A stretch of DNA of 14,856 nucleotides, taken from NCBI GenBank assembly GCA_016882165.1, contig VHBV01000011.1, forward strand, positions 1 to 14,856, read 5' to 3'. The notes beneath the pieces were generated by a model. That model was not told the origin of the DNA. It saw only the letters and a list, made by a program, of their open reading frames with translations, and did not search any database. Source of the stretch: Candidatus Pelagibacterales bacterium (GTDB taxonomy: Bacteria; Pseudomonadota; Alphaproteobacteria; Rickettsiales; UBA1997). Positions 6,338 to 13,970 of this stretch are shown piece by piece; the first letter of the stretch is position 1, and each line of letters begins with the position of its first letter. The position numbers were made by a program, and so were the translations under genes.

Positions 6338-6353
6338 TGTTTCACGTGAAACA
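6338..6353. promoter_or_regulatory. parS site 3, exact consensus (TGTTTCACGTGAAACA)
   Basis: A perfect 16-bp match to the canonical parS palindrome known from Bacillus and most bacteria. It lies 4 bp beyond the tadA stop codon and 299 bp from site 2. It closes the roughly 450-bp non-coding block in front of parA. Confidence 0.95.
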
Positions 6354-6357
6354 AAAA

Positions 6358-6801
6358 TTATCTTTTGTTCTTAAAAAAACTTGTCATCAATTCTTTTGCT
6401 TCTTTTTCTGAAAAACCAGAATAAATTTCTGGTTTATGATGGCATGATTTATTATTAAAGAATCTAACCCCATTCTCAATGGCACCAAATTTTTCATCAT
6501 TAATACAATAGTAAACTCTTCTAATTCTTGCTAGAGAAATTGCAGCTGCACACATTGTACATGGTTCTAGAGTTACATAAAGATCACAATTGTCTAATCT
6601 AGAAGTTTGCTTTTTTTCAGAGGCAATTCTTAGCGCTACTATCTCAGCGTGAGCCGTGGGATCTTTTAAGGTAAGATTATGATTATGAGCCAGAGCAATA
6701 ATTTTTCCATCCTCAACAATAATTGCACCTACTGGAACTTCATCTTTCTCAAAAGCAATTTTTGCTTGTTTTAATGCTTCGGCTATAAAATCTTTTTTCA
6801 T
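6358..6801 (-). CDS. tadA: tRNA-specific adenosine deaminase TadA
   Basis: 147 aa, normal length. The zinc and catalytic motifs of the cytidine-deaminase fold are HAE at 51-53 (H51 binds zinc, E53 is the proton shuttle) and PCTMC at 80-84 (C81 and C84 bind zinc). The N-terminal VPVGAIIV strand and NHNLTLKDPTAH are typical of TadA. The enzyme converts A34 to inosine in tRNA-Arg(ACG) and is normally essential. The C-terminus ELMTSFFKNKR matches the TadA tail. It is the last gene of the ubiA-nadD-tatD-tadA operon. Its ATG overlaps the TGA of tatD (ATGA), so translation is probably coupled. parS site 3 follows the stop almost directly. Confidence 0.95.
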   Translation of the reverse strand: MKKDFIAEALKQAKIAFEKDEVPVGAIIVEDGKIIALAHNHNLTLKDPTAHAEIVALRIASEKKQTSRLDNCDLYVTLEPCTMCAAAISLARIRRVYYCINDEKFGAIENGVRFFNNKSCHHKPEIYSGFSEKEAKELMTSFFKNKR

Positions 6802-7592
6802 AATTTCTTTGCTTTTTTAAAAATAGTAAAGAAATTCTCTGAGGTTTGATGAACTACTTCTTCTAGTTTTAGATTTTTTAATTCGGCTATAAATTCGACA
6901 ACATGTTTTGTAAAAGCAGGTTGATTTGTTTTTCCTCTGTAAGGAGTTGGAGCTAAATAAGGAGAATCTGTTTCAACAAGTAAAAATTCTAATGGTAACT
7001 TTTTTATAATTTCTTGAAGTTGTACGGCATTTTTAAAAGTTACAATTCCTGAAACTGAAATATAAATTCCAAGATCAATTGCTTTCTTTGCTAAATCTTC
7101 TGAAGAAGAGAAACAATGTAAAAGGGCTGGAAATTCTCCCTTTTTTTGTTCGTTAGATAAAATTTCCATCATGTCATAATCAGCATCACGACTATGAATA
7201 ATCAAAGGAATTTTGGTTTTTCTTGAAGCTTCTATATGCTCTAGAAAGCTAGTTTTTTGAATAGAAATTGTAGATTTATCGTGATAATAATCCAAACCAG
7301 TTTCGCCAATTCCAATGATTTTATCATTAGAGTTGCAAATTTGAATAATCTGTTCAGCAGTAAAAATTGGTTCTTCAGCAACATTGCACGGATGAATTCC
7401 AGCAGACGCATAAATAAAATCATGCAATCTTGTATAAGTTAGAATTTCTTCAATTTTAGTTAGTCGAGTACAAATGTTTTGTAAAATATTAACCTTATTA
7501 TTTAAAGAATTTGTAATAACTTCCTCAATTGATAGTCCCTGCTTCTCTATTAAGTCAAGATGACAATGTGTATCAATTATATAATCAAACAT
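6798..7592 (-). CDS. tatD: TatD-family metal-dependent deoxyribonuclease
   Basis: 264 aa, the usual TatD length. The amidohydrolase-type TIM barrel motifs are in order: DTHCHLD (7-13, metal ligands H9 and H11), GIGETGLDYY (metal-bridging Glu), PLIIHSRDAD (His), ALLHCFSSS (His) and LVETDSPYLAP (Asp). The final block APTPYRGKTNQPAF is typical of the YcfH/TatD branch. Family members are DNases (3'-5' exonuclease, DNA repair or fragmentation), but the exact cell role is not settled. It lies 8 bp after nadD and overlaps tadA by 4 bp, so it belongs to a tight operon. The ATG at 7592 gives the family's standard N-terminus. Confidence 0.93.
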   Translation of the reverse strand: MFDYIIDTHCHLDLIEKQGLSIEEVITNSLNNKVNILQNICTRLTKIEEILTYTRLHDFIYASAGIHPCNVAEEPIFTAEQIIQICNSNDKIIGIGETGLDYYHDKSTISIQKTSFLEHIEASRKTKIPLIIHSRDADYDMMEILSNEQKKGEFPALLHCFSSSEDLAKKAIDLGIYISVSGIVTFKNAVQLQEIIKKLPLEFLLVETDSPYLAPTPYRGKTNQPAFTKHVVEFIAELKNLKLEEVVHQTSENFFTIFKKAKKL

Positions 7593-7600
7593 ATTAAATT

Positions 7601-8140
7601 CTAATTTCTATTTTTTGTATTTTTTCTAATTTCTGTTGAAGAAATATTCAAATTTTTGGTTCTGAAAATTAAAAATTGTGGTAGAGAATTTTTATTTTTC
7701 TTTAAAGATTGATAGATAGAAAAAGATTTGGTTTTTCTAATTTTTAATAAATGCTGTTCTCTACTAAAAATTGCAAATGGAATAATCTTAATCAAATTTT
7801 TAAAATAATCCCATTGATGAAATCTTTCAAAATTATCAGCACCCATGATCCAAACAAATTGATAATTTTTGTATTTATTCTGCAAATTGTTTACTAGTTT
7901 TTTAGTATATATTTCATCTATTTTTTTGAGATGTATTTTTGGATTTCTTTGAATTAAAATACTGCATCTTTTGCATCTCTCATCATAGTTTTCATAAATT
8001 GTCTTATCTTTGAAAGGATTATGAGCTGTTGGAATCCACCAAATTTGATCAAGTTTTAATTTTTTTATTGCTAATTTACTGATATGTAAATGCCCTTGGT
8101 GTGGAGGATTAAAACTGCCTCCAAATAAACCAATTTTCAT
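7601..8140 (-). CDS. nadD: Nicotinate-nucleotide adenylyltransferase NadD
   Basis: 179 aa, slightly short for the family (about 190-215). The nucleotidyltransferase motif GGSFNPPHQGHL is at 7-18, with the HxGH pair H14 and H17. WWIPTAHNPFKD carries the usual substrate-loop sequence, WIMGADNF is the family core, and ISSTEIR at 166-172 is the C-terminal ATP-binding motif. The enzyme joins nicotinate mononucleotide to ATP to make deamido-NAD. No other NAD genes are nearby. It lies 10 bp after ubiA and 8 bp before tatD. The protein is very rich in lysine and asparagine, in line with AT bias. The C-terminal helix is brief, ending soon after ISSTEIR. Confidence 0.93.
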   Translation of the reverse strand: MKIGLFGGSFNPPHQGHLHISKLAIKKLKLDQIWWIPTAHNPFKDKTIYENYDERCKRCSILIQRNPKIHLKKIDEIYTKKLVNNLQNKYKNYQFVWIMGADNFERFHQWDYFKNLIKIIPFAIFSREQHLLKIRKTKSFSIYQSLKKNKNSLPQFLIFRTKNLNISSTEIRKNTKNRN

Positions 8141-8150
8141 AAAATAAATT

Positions 8151-9008
8151 TTATCCTAAAAGAATTGCCAATGAAATTAAAGATCCAATAAAAACATTAT
8201 CCTTAAAAACTTTTAAACAATCTTTAGGGTTTTTGAAATCACAAGTTATACTTTTTGTAAATAAAATTATAAAAGCCGCGGCAATTAATGCAAAAAACCA
8301 AATACTAAACATTTTTGATATACCCATATAAATTAGAAGAGAAAACATAGCAATTGTTAATGCGATTAAAATTGCTTGTGGTTGGTTACCAAATTTTATT
8401 GCTGTTGATTTTATACCAACTTTTAAATCATCTTCAATATCTTGATAAGCGTATATTGTGTCGTAAATTAATGTCCAAATTATTGCTGATAAGTAAAGCA
8501 AAAAACATTCAAAAGTTATTTTTTCCAATATTGCTAAGCTAGAAATTATAATTCCAAAATTAAAGGTTAGCCCTAAAAAAATTTGAGGATAGTAGGTTAT
8601 ACGTTTCATTAATGGATAAGTTACAACTAAAATAAGAGCAAAAAATCCTGATAAAATAGTATATTTATTGAATTGCAAAATTAGTAAGAAACTTACCAGT
8701 AAAAGTAAAATAAGGAAAAGCAAAGCTTCTTTTTGTGTTATTTTTTCTGACGCCAGTGGTCTATTCTTTGTTCTCTGTACTAATATATCAAATTTGCGAT
8801 CAAAAAAATCATTTATTATACAACCTGCACTTCTCATAAATATTGATCCCAAGGCAAATATAAAAATAAAATATAAAGACTTTGCCAGAGTAAAATCTGT
8901 TTTTTTTAAAGATAAAAAAATCCCAAAAAGACATGGTAAAAACAATAAGTAAATTCCAGTTGGACGATTTAGTCGCGCTAAATTTATATAATAAAAAGCT
9001 TTTTGCAT
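8151..9008 (-). CDS. ubiA: 4-hydroxybenzoate polyprenyltransferase UbiA
   Basis: 285 aa with about 8-9 hydrophobic segments. The opening ARLNRPTGIYLLFLPCLFG is characteristic of UbiA. The first Asp-rich motif NDFFDRKFD is at 66-74, followed by RTKNRPLAS. The second, YQDIEDDLKVGIKSTA, is at 188-203. These bind the Mg-diphosphate of the polyprenyl donor. UbiA attaches the isoprenoid tail to 4-hydroxybenzoate in ubiquinone synthesis at the inner membrane. Heme O synthase and menaquinone prenyltransferase are less likely given NRPTG and DIEDD. It is the first gene of the operon with nadD, tatD and tadA. It diverges from pccA across 110 bp. No clear Shine-Dalgarno precedes the ATG. Confidence 0.94.
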   Translation of the reverse strand: MQKAFYYINLARLNRPTGIYLLFLPCLFGIFLSLKKTDFTLAKSLYFIFIFALGSIFMRSAGCIINDFFDRKFDILVQRTKNRPLASEKITQKEALLFLILLLLVSFLLILQFNKYTILSGFFALILVVTYPLMKRITYYPQIFLGLTFNFGIIISSLAILEKITFECFLLYLSAIIWTLIYDTIYAYQDIEDDLKVGIKSTAIKFGNQPQAILIALTIAMFSLLIYMGISKMFSIWFFALIAAAFIILFTKSITCDFKNPKDCLKVFKDNVFIGSLISLAILLG

Positions 9009-9016
9009 GATTTAGT

Positions 9017-9044
9017 TTGATTTTTTATATGCTTAAATTATTAT
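9017..9044 (+). promoter_or_regulatory. Candidate pccA promoter
   Basis: TTGATT (9017-9022), a 16-bp spacer, then TATTAT (9039-9044), giving a leader of about 68 nt before the pccA ATG. Both boxes are good matches, though AT-rich DNA makes chance hits common. It lies in the 110-bp divergent spacer shared with ubiA. Confidence 0.4.
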
Positions 9045-9118
9045 GAAGATTCTTCGTTTTGATAAAAATCATAAATAATTCTTAGAAAAATTTCCAGTAA
9101 AACAATTAATCTTTTCCA

Positions 9119-11128
9119 ATGCAAAAATCATATAAATTACTGATTGCCAACCGTGGTGAAATTGCTTGTCGTATTATAAAAACCTGTCGCAAGCTTGGAA
9201 TTAAAACTGTTGCTGTCTATTCAGACGCGGACACAAATTCCCTTTTTGTTCAAATGGCGGACGAAGCAGTTAATATTGGTCCCTCTCCTTCTTCGCAAAG
9301 TTATTTAAACGTTGATAAAATTTTAGCTGCCATCAAAAAAACTGGAGCCAACTTAGTTCATCCAGGTTATGGATTTTTATCAGAGAATCGAGCTTTTGCA
9401 AATGCTTTAGAAAAAAATGGTGTAATTTTTGTTGGTCCTTCTGTTCACTCAATTGAAATGATGGGTGATAAAATTGAGTCAAAGAAACTAGCGATTGAAG
9501 CCGGAGTAAGTACAGTTCCAGGTCATATGGGTATTATAAAAGACTCAAAAGAAGCTGCTGAAATTGCTGAGAAAATTGGATTTCCAGTAATGGTTAAAGC
9601 TTCTGCTGGTGGCGGTGGTAAAGGTATGAGAATTGTTTGGAAGAAAGAAGAAATGGATGATGCTTTCACATCAGCATCTAACGAAGCAAGAAACAGTTTC
9701 TCAGATGACAGAATTTTTATTGAAAAATTTATTGAAAATCCAAGGCATATTGAGATTCAAGTTCTTGCTGATAAGCATGGAAATATTGTATGTTTAGGTG
9801 AAAGAGAATGTTCAATTCAAAGAAATAACCAGAAAGTTATTGAAGAAGCTCCAAGCTCTTTCATTGATGAAGTAACTCGTCAAAAAATGTACGAGCAATC
9901 AAAAGCTTTGGCAAAAAAAGTAGGATATTTTTCTGCAGGAACAATTGAATATATCGTTGACAAAAACAAAAATTTCTACTTCTTAGAAATGAATACACGT
10001 CTGCAAGTTGAGCATCCGGTAACTGAACTTATTACTGGTTTGGATCTTGTTGAATTGATGATAAAAATTGCTCTTGATGAAAAATTGCCATTTAAGCAAG
10101 AAGATATCAAATTAAATGGTTGGGCAATGGAATCTCGTATTTATGCTGAAGATCCTTCACGTGGTTTCTTGCCTTCATCTGGTCGTATTAATCTTTATAT
10201 TGAGCCGCAAGAAAGCGATAATGTTCGTGTTGATTCAGGAGTTTATGAAGGTGGTGAAGTTAGTATGTTCTATGATGCTATGATTGCTAAACTTTGTTCT
10301 TATGGCCAAAATAGACTAGAAGCAATTGAAAATATGCGCGGTGCTTTAGGGGGTTTCGCAATTGGTGGCGTTTCTCACAACATCAGTTTCCTTGAAACGA
10401 TTATGAGAAACGAAAAATTTATTCAAGGAAACATCTCAACTGCTTTCATTAAAGAAGAGTTTCCAGCTGGATTTTCAGGTAATGAAGTTGACTCAGCAGC
10501 TCAAGAGGTTTTACTTGCAACTTCAATGTATATTTTCTTACGCAATTTTGAAAGAAATGCTAAAATTTCTGGTCAATTATATCACAGAGAAAAACAGATT
10601 TCTGATCGTTGGGTAGTGGTTTTAGATGAAAAATCTTACCTAGTTGATCTATTGGAAAAATACGAAAATGGCATTAAAATTGTTTGTGATAACGATGAAA
10701 TTGTTGTTGAAACTTCTTGGACAAATGGTGAAAAACTTTTCCGTGGTATTGTAAATGGTAATAGTGTTGGTGTGAAAATTCGTGAAAATAATCGTACTGG
10801 TAACTATTTACTGCAATATTCTGGTTCAGACGTTTTTGTTTCGGTTATGTCACCAAGAAATGCTGAGCTTTCTAAGTTTATGCCTAAAATTCAGAAAAAT
10901 GCTAAGCCGGTTAATTTAACTTCCCCAATTACTGGAAAAATTGTTCGTTTTAAAGTTAAAGAAGGTGACGAGGTTAAAGCTGGACAAGAGTTAGTCGTAA
11001 TTGAAGCAATGAAGATGGAAAACTCAATTAGGTCTGATCATGATGTAAAAATTGGCAAGATCAAATTCAACGAAGGTGAAGCTGTTGGAATTGGTCAAGT
11101 TGTGATGGATTTTACTAGTAATTCTTAA
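9119..11128 (+). CDS. pccA: Propionyl-CoA carboxylase alpha subunit (biotin carboxylase plus biotinyl domain)
   Basis: 669 aa, the family length. The biotin carboxylase N-terminal domain starts LLIANRGEIACRII (7-20). The ATP-grasp domain has the glycine loop GGGGKGMR near 163-170 and EMNTRLQVEHPVTE near 290-303. The biotin carboxylase C-terminal domain follows (WAMESRIYAEDP, then FLPSSGRI). A middle BT domain then leads to a biotinyl domain with EAMKMEN, biotin on K632, 37 residues from the end. Length and tail fit PCC alpha rather than AccC, which would stop near 450. The enzyme carboxylates propionyl-CoA to methylmalonyl-CoA and needs PccB, which is not in the window. Methylcrotonyl-CoA carboxylase alpha is a less likely alternative. 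G-rich codons such as GGT are used more here than in neighbours, as expected for a well-expressed gene. Confidence 0.92.
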   Translation: MQKSYKLLIANRGEIACRIIKTCRKLGIKTVAVYSDADTNSLFVQMADEAVNIGPSPSSQSYLNVDKILAAIKKTGANLVHPGYGFLSENRAFANALEKNGVIFVGPSVHSIEMMGDKIESKKLAIEAGVSTVPGHMGIIKDSKEAAEIAEKIGFPVMVKASAGGGGKGMRIVWKKEEMDDAFTSASNEARNSFSDDRIFIEKFIENPRHIEIQVLADKHGNIVCLGERECSIQRNNQKVIEEAPSSFIDEVTRQKMYEQSKALAKKVGYFSAGTIEYIVDKNKNFYFLEMNTRLQVEHPVTELITGLDLVELMIKIALDEKLPFKQEDIKLNGWAMESRIYAEDPSRGFLPSSGRINLYIEPQESDNVRVDSGVYEGGEVSMFYDAMIAKLCSYGQNRLEAIENMRGALGGFAIGGVSHNISFLETIMRNEKFIQGNISTAFIKEEFPAGFSGNEVDSAAQEVLLATSMYIFLRNFERNAKISGQLYHREKQISDRWVVVLDEKSYLVDLLEKYENGIKIVCDNDEIVVETSWTNGEKLFRGIVNGNSVGVKIRENNRTGNYLLQYSGSDVFVSVMSPRNAELSKFMPKIQKNAKPVNLTSPITGKIVRFKVKEGDEVKAGQELVVIEAMKMENSIRSDHDVKIGKIKFNEGEAVGIGQVVMDFTSNS

Positions 11129-11155
11129 GTTTTATTTTTGAGACAAAAATCCAAG

Positions 11156-11195
11156 AAATTTAAGCCTTATTATAAATAGGGCTTAAATTTTTTTT
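11156..11195 (+). terminator. Intrinsic terminator of pccA, perhaps bidirectional
   Basis: AAATTTAAGCC (11156-11166) pairs with GGCTTAAATTT (11180-11190). The stem continues inward with one G-T wobble and further A-T pairs to a small loop, about 16 bp in all. A run of eight T's (11188-11195) follows on the forward strand. The ccmB stop codon (11194-11196) touches this run, so the reverse transcript meets the same hairpin directly after its stop, with a weaker T-run. Confidence 0.9.
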
Positions 11196-11850
11196 ATTCC
11201 GCAGCAATCTTAACAATTTTTGATGTAGCAAAAACGCTTATCGATCCAATAAAAACGACAAGTCCAATTAAAATTCTCAAACTGCTTTGAAAGTTTTCAG
11301 ATGAATTTAAATTTCCACTAAAAGCAATTAGCAAAATAGGAATAATAAGAGGCATTGCAATTACAGCAATCATTGGTGCCGAGTTTCCTAAGACAGAAAG
11401 GCTTCCACAAAAAGTACAGATAAAATTTACTATTAAACTAGCTAAAATTATTAATATTAAAAATTGATTTATTTCAGTTTGATTTAAATTAATTATTTTT
11501 CCTAATAAAGGTGTAATAACAATGATTGGTAGGGCAGAAGAAATCCAGTTTCCTAACATTTTTGCCAGAATAAATACTTCAAAATTTTCCAAAGAAATTA
11601 TTAATTGTTCAATTGATCCATCATCAAAATCTTTTTTCAGAAACTCAACAGATGAGAAAACTAGGCAAAAAATCAGAGATATCCAAATTAAGCTTAAATG
11701 GTAAAAATTGTTATTTGTTTCATTATTCTGAGCTATTAAAAAGCATAAAGAAAAAGAAATGATGAAGAATAAAAAGTTTGCTAAAATTTTACCTAAATTG
11801 CGAAAGTTAAGCAAAATTTCATAAGTGATAATTGTAAAAAATATTGGCAT
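11194..11850 (-). CDS. ccmB: Heme exporter protein CcmB
   Basis: 218 aa, the standard CcmB length, with about six transmembrane segments. The diagnostic stretch FLKKDFDDGSIEQLIIS (near 70-86) followed by AKMLGNWISSALPIIVITPLLG matches the CcmB block (DYEDGSLEQLLLS...LAKxLAHW...PLL). CcmB is the membrane subunit of the CcmAB transporter, which drives release of holo-CcmE during system I cytochrome c maturation. ccmA and ccmC are not next to it; scattered ccm genes are common in Rickettsiales. It lies 42 bp after manC on the same strand and is probably the last gene of that unit, ending at the hairpin at 11156-11195. Confidence 0.93.
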   Translation of the reverse strand: MPIFFTIITYEILLNFRNLGKILANFLFFIISFSLCFLIAQNNETNNNFYHLSLIWISLIFCLVFSSVEFLKKDFDDGSIEQLIISLENFEVFILAKMLGNWISSALPIIVITPLLGKIINLNQTEINQFLILIILASLIVNFICTFCGSLSVLGNSAPMIAVIAMPLIIPILLIAFSGNLNSSENFQSSLRILIGLVVFIGSISVFATSKIVKIAAE

Positions 11851-11892
11851 TAGAGTTTATAAAGGATTGATAATGGTTTGGTATTTAGCTAA

Positions 11893-13302
11893 TTATCTTC
11901 CGTAAATATCGCTAAATCTAACAATATCATCTTCTCCTAAATAGCTTCCAGTCTGAACTTCAATTATTTCTAGAACAGAATTACCTCTATTTTCAAGACG
12001 ATGTTTTTTGCCAATTGGAATATAAGTTGACTGATCTTCATTTAAAACAAATTCTTTGTCATCACAAGTTACAACAGCCTCACCTCTTACAACAACCCAA
12101 TGTTCAGCTCTGTGATGGTGCATTTGTAACGATAAAGAAGCCCCAGATTTTACGGTAATTCTTTTTACCTTGAATCGATCTCCTAAATCGATAGTTTCAA
12201 AACTACCCCAGGGGCGCAGTGTTTTTGGGCTAGAATTGCACTCTTCACGTTTATTATTTTTTAATATATCCACAACATCTTTTACATCCTGAGCATTGTT
12301 TTTATGAGCAATTAATGTTGCATCTTTTAGAGTTATTACAATCAAGTCTTCAACTCCTATCGTTGCAACTAAACCATTTCTTGAGTTAATATAAGAATTT
12401 TTTGTTTTCAAAGAAATTACATCGCCAATTAAGCTATTTCCTTCAGCATTTTTTTCAGAAATATCTGAGATTGCTTGCCAATTTCCAACGTCAGACCAAC
12501 CAACTTCTATTGGAACAACAGCTACTTTCTTAGCTTTTTCCATTACTGCATAATCAATTGAAATGTTAGGACATCTTTCAAAATTGTCCTTCTCAAGCCT
12601 AACAAAATCTAAGTCTTTAGCAGAATTTTCATAAGAATTCATGCAATATTCAAAAATTTCTGGTTGCAGTTCTTGTAGAATTTCAAGATATGTTGAGGCT
12701 TTAAACATAAAAATTCCACTATTCCATAAATAGCCTCCATCTTGTAAAAATTTTGTAGCTGTTTCTTTTTGTGGTTTTTCAATGAATTTATCTACTGTTA
12801 AAGCTTCATCTAATCCAATTTTCTTTCCTTGTTTGATATAGCCATAACCGGTTTCTGCTCTATCTGGTATAATGCCAAAAGTTACTAAATAACCTTCTGT
12901 GGCAGCTTTAATTGCTTTTTGTACGTGGTTAATAAATTTTTCTTCTTCAAGAATTATATGATCCGAAGGCATAACCAAAATTATATCTTCATCTCCCAAG
13001 TCAACATTTAGAGCTGCAATTGCAACGGCCGGAGCAGTATTGCGTCCAACTGGTTCAAGAATTATTGATTTTGGTTTTATACCGACATTTTGTAATTCTT
13101 CGGCGGTAATAAAACGATGCTCGTTATTACAAACAATTATTGGATTATTAAAATTAAGATCGTTTCTTACTCTTAAAGCAGCTTTTTGGAACAAAGAATT
13201 CTTACCGAGGAAATCAAGAAACTGTTTTGGGTTTAAACTGCGAGAAAGTGGCCATAATCTTGTTCCAGAGCCACCAGATAAAATAACAGGGGTAATTTTC
13301 AT
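11893..13302 (-). CDS. manC: Mannose-1-phosphate guanylyltransferase / mannose-6-phosphate isomerase (type II, ManC/AlgA)
   Basis: 469 aa, full length for the bifunctional type. The N-terminal nucleotidyltransferase has VILSGGSGTRLWPLSR (6-21) with KQFL, MPSDHII near 110, DKFIEKP, YLWNSGIFMF and GWSDVGNW. The C-terminal cupin has RPWGSF, HHHRAEHWVVVRGEA (metal-binding His/Glu), IPIGKKHRLENRG and the ending EVQTGSYLGEDDIVRFSDIYGR, all typical of the phosphomannose isomerase part. It makes mannose-1-P into GDP-mannose and can interconvert fructose-6-P and mannose-6-P, supplying surface polysaccharide. No glycosyltransferase, manB or gmd is in the window. It starts 17 bp after the thiE-like stop and is followed by ccmB after 42 bp. 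The purine-rich AAAAGA before its ATG is at best a weak ribosome site. Confidence 0.95.
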   Translation of the reverse strand: MKITPVILSGGSGTRLWPLSRSLNPKQFLDFLGKNSLFQKAALRVRNDLNFNNPIIVCNNEHRFITAEELQNVGIKPKSIILEPVGRNTAPAVAIAALNVDLGDEDIILVMPSDHIILEEEKFINHVQKAIKAATEGYLVTFGIIPDRAETGYGYIKQGKKIGLDEALTVDKFIEKPQKETATKFLQDGGYLWNSGIFMFKASTYLEILQELQPEIFEYCMNSYENSAKDLDFVRLEKDNFERCPNISIDYAVMEKAKKVAVVPIEVGWSDVGNWQAISDISEKNAEGNSLIGDVISLKTKNSYINSRNGLVATIGVEDLIVITLKDATLIAHKNNAQDVKDVVDILKNNKREECNSSPKTLRPWGSFETIDLGDRFKVKRITVKSGASLSLQMHHHRAEHWVVVRGEAVVTCDDKEFVLNEDQSTYIPIGKKHRLENRGNSVLEIIEVQTGSYLGEDDIVRFSDIYGR

Positions 13303-13319
13303 AAATCTTTTAAAATCAA

Positions 13320-13970
13320 TTAATTTTCTAAAAATAAACTTATGGCACCAAAGCCGGATATTTTTTTAAGTTTTCTGATTGATATGATATTATCTTTATC
13401 AATTCCTCCCAAAGGGCAAATAGATGTTTTACAATAGGTTCCGCTTTTAGTTTTTAAAGTAATTTTTGCTAAATTTTTTATTCCCAAAGTTTTTGCGTTA
13501 ATATGGCTTGTGGTTGGAAAAATTGGTGAAATAAAAACTACATCTGGTTGAAAAATTTGTGATTTCAGAAAAGATTTTAAACTATGACAAGAAAAGCTAA
13601 AAATAAATTTCTTTAAGTATCTTTTTTCTCTTAAAAAATTAAAAGGAAGAATGTCAAAATCTGAAAAATGAACACCATCAGCCTTTACTTTTTTTGCTAA
13701 ATAAAAATCTTTTCCAATTAATATTTTTATTCCTAAAGGCCTGGCAATTTTGATAATTGATTTAGCAAATTTTTCTCTTTCTTGTTTTTCCATGTCATAT
13801 TGACGAACTATTACAGCACAATCATTTGGTAATTGTTTTATAACATTTTCCAAATTACAATTTGCAGTGAGAATCTTTTTTTTATCAAGAAAGAAAAAAC
13901 TTCTAGGCAAATCTTTTTTGGTACTTTTTAAGTCAAATTTCCTTATTTCAGATAAAACTTTCTTATTCAT
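13320..13970 (-). CDS. ThiE/TenI-like thiamine phosphate synthase superfamily protein, divergent
   Basis: 216 aa from the ATG at 13970. A TTG 6 bp upstream, or a TTG at 13910 (196 aa, nearer the domain start), are alternatives. Recognisable TIM-barrel blocks are CAVIVRQYDME (51-61), KADGVHFSD (97-105), FSFSCHS (124-130), DVVFISPIFPTTSH (143-156), TLGIKNL and PLGGID (187-192). The SPIFPTTSH...LG form resembles the alphaproteobacterial TenI/ThiE group rather than classical ThiE, which has GPxFPTxTK. ThiE joins HMP-PP and thiazole phosphate; TenI-like relatives may only bind or aromatise thiazole products. No other thiamine gene is present, so the activity is uncertain. Its start overlaps that of yggS on the other strand. 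manC follows after 17 bp. Lysine content is high. Confidence 0.75.
   Translation of the reverse strand: MNKKVLSEIRKFDLKSTKKDLPRSFFFLDKKKILTANCNLENVIKQLPNDCAVIVRQYDMEKQEREKFAKSIIKIARPLGIKILIGKDFYLAKKVKADGVHFSDFDILPFNFLREKRYLKKFIFSFSCHSLKSFLKSQIFQPDVVFISPIFPTTSHINAKTLGIKNLAKITLKTKSGTYCKTSICPLGGIDKDNIISIRKLKKISGFGAISLFLEN

Noticed and set aside
7241..7442. Two small frames of about 60 codons, one on each strand, inside tatD
   Set aside because: They overlap conserved TatD coding sequence out of frame and read as low-complexity peptides; chance frames.
8354..8952. Two forward frames (62 and 94 codons) opposite ubiA
   Set aside because: Antisense to intact UbiA motifs, with no recognisable protein; shadows of the real gene.
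11522..11704. Forward 60-codon frame opposite ccmB
   Set aside because: Lies over the conserved CcmB core and has no family likeness.
13040..13369. Forward 109-codon frame opposite the start of manC
   Set aside because: Antisense to the ManC nucleotidyltransferase signature; the peptide resembles no known family.
13867..13968. 34-residue N-terminal extension of YggS
   Set aside because: The extension is absent from the family and runs through the divergent gene; ATG 13969 gives the normal start.
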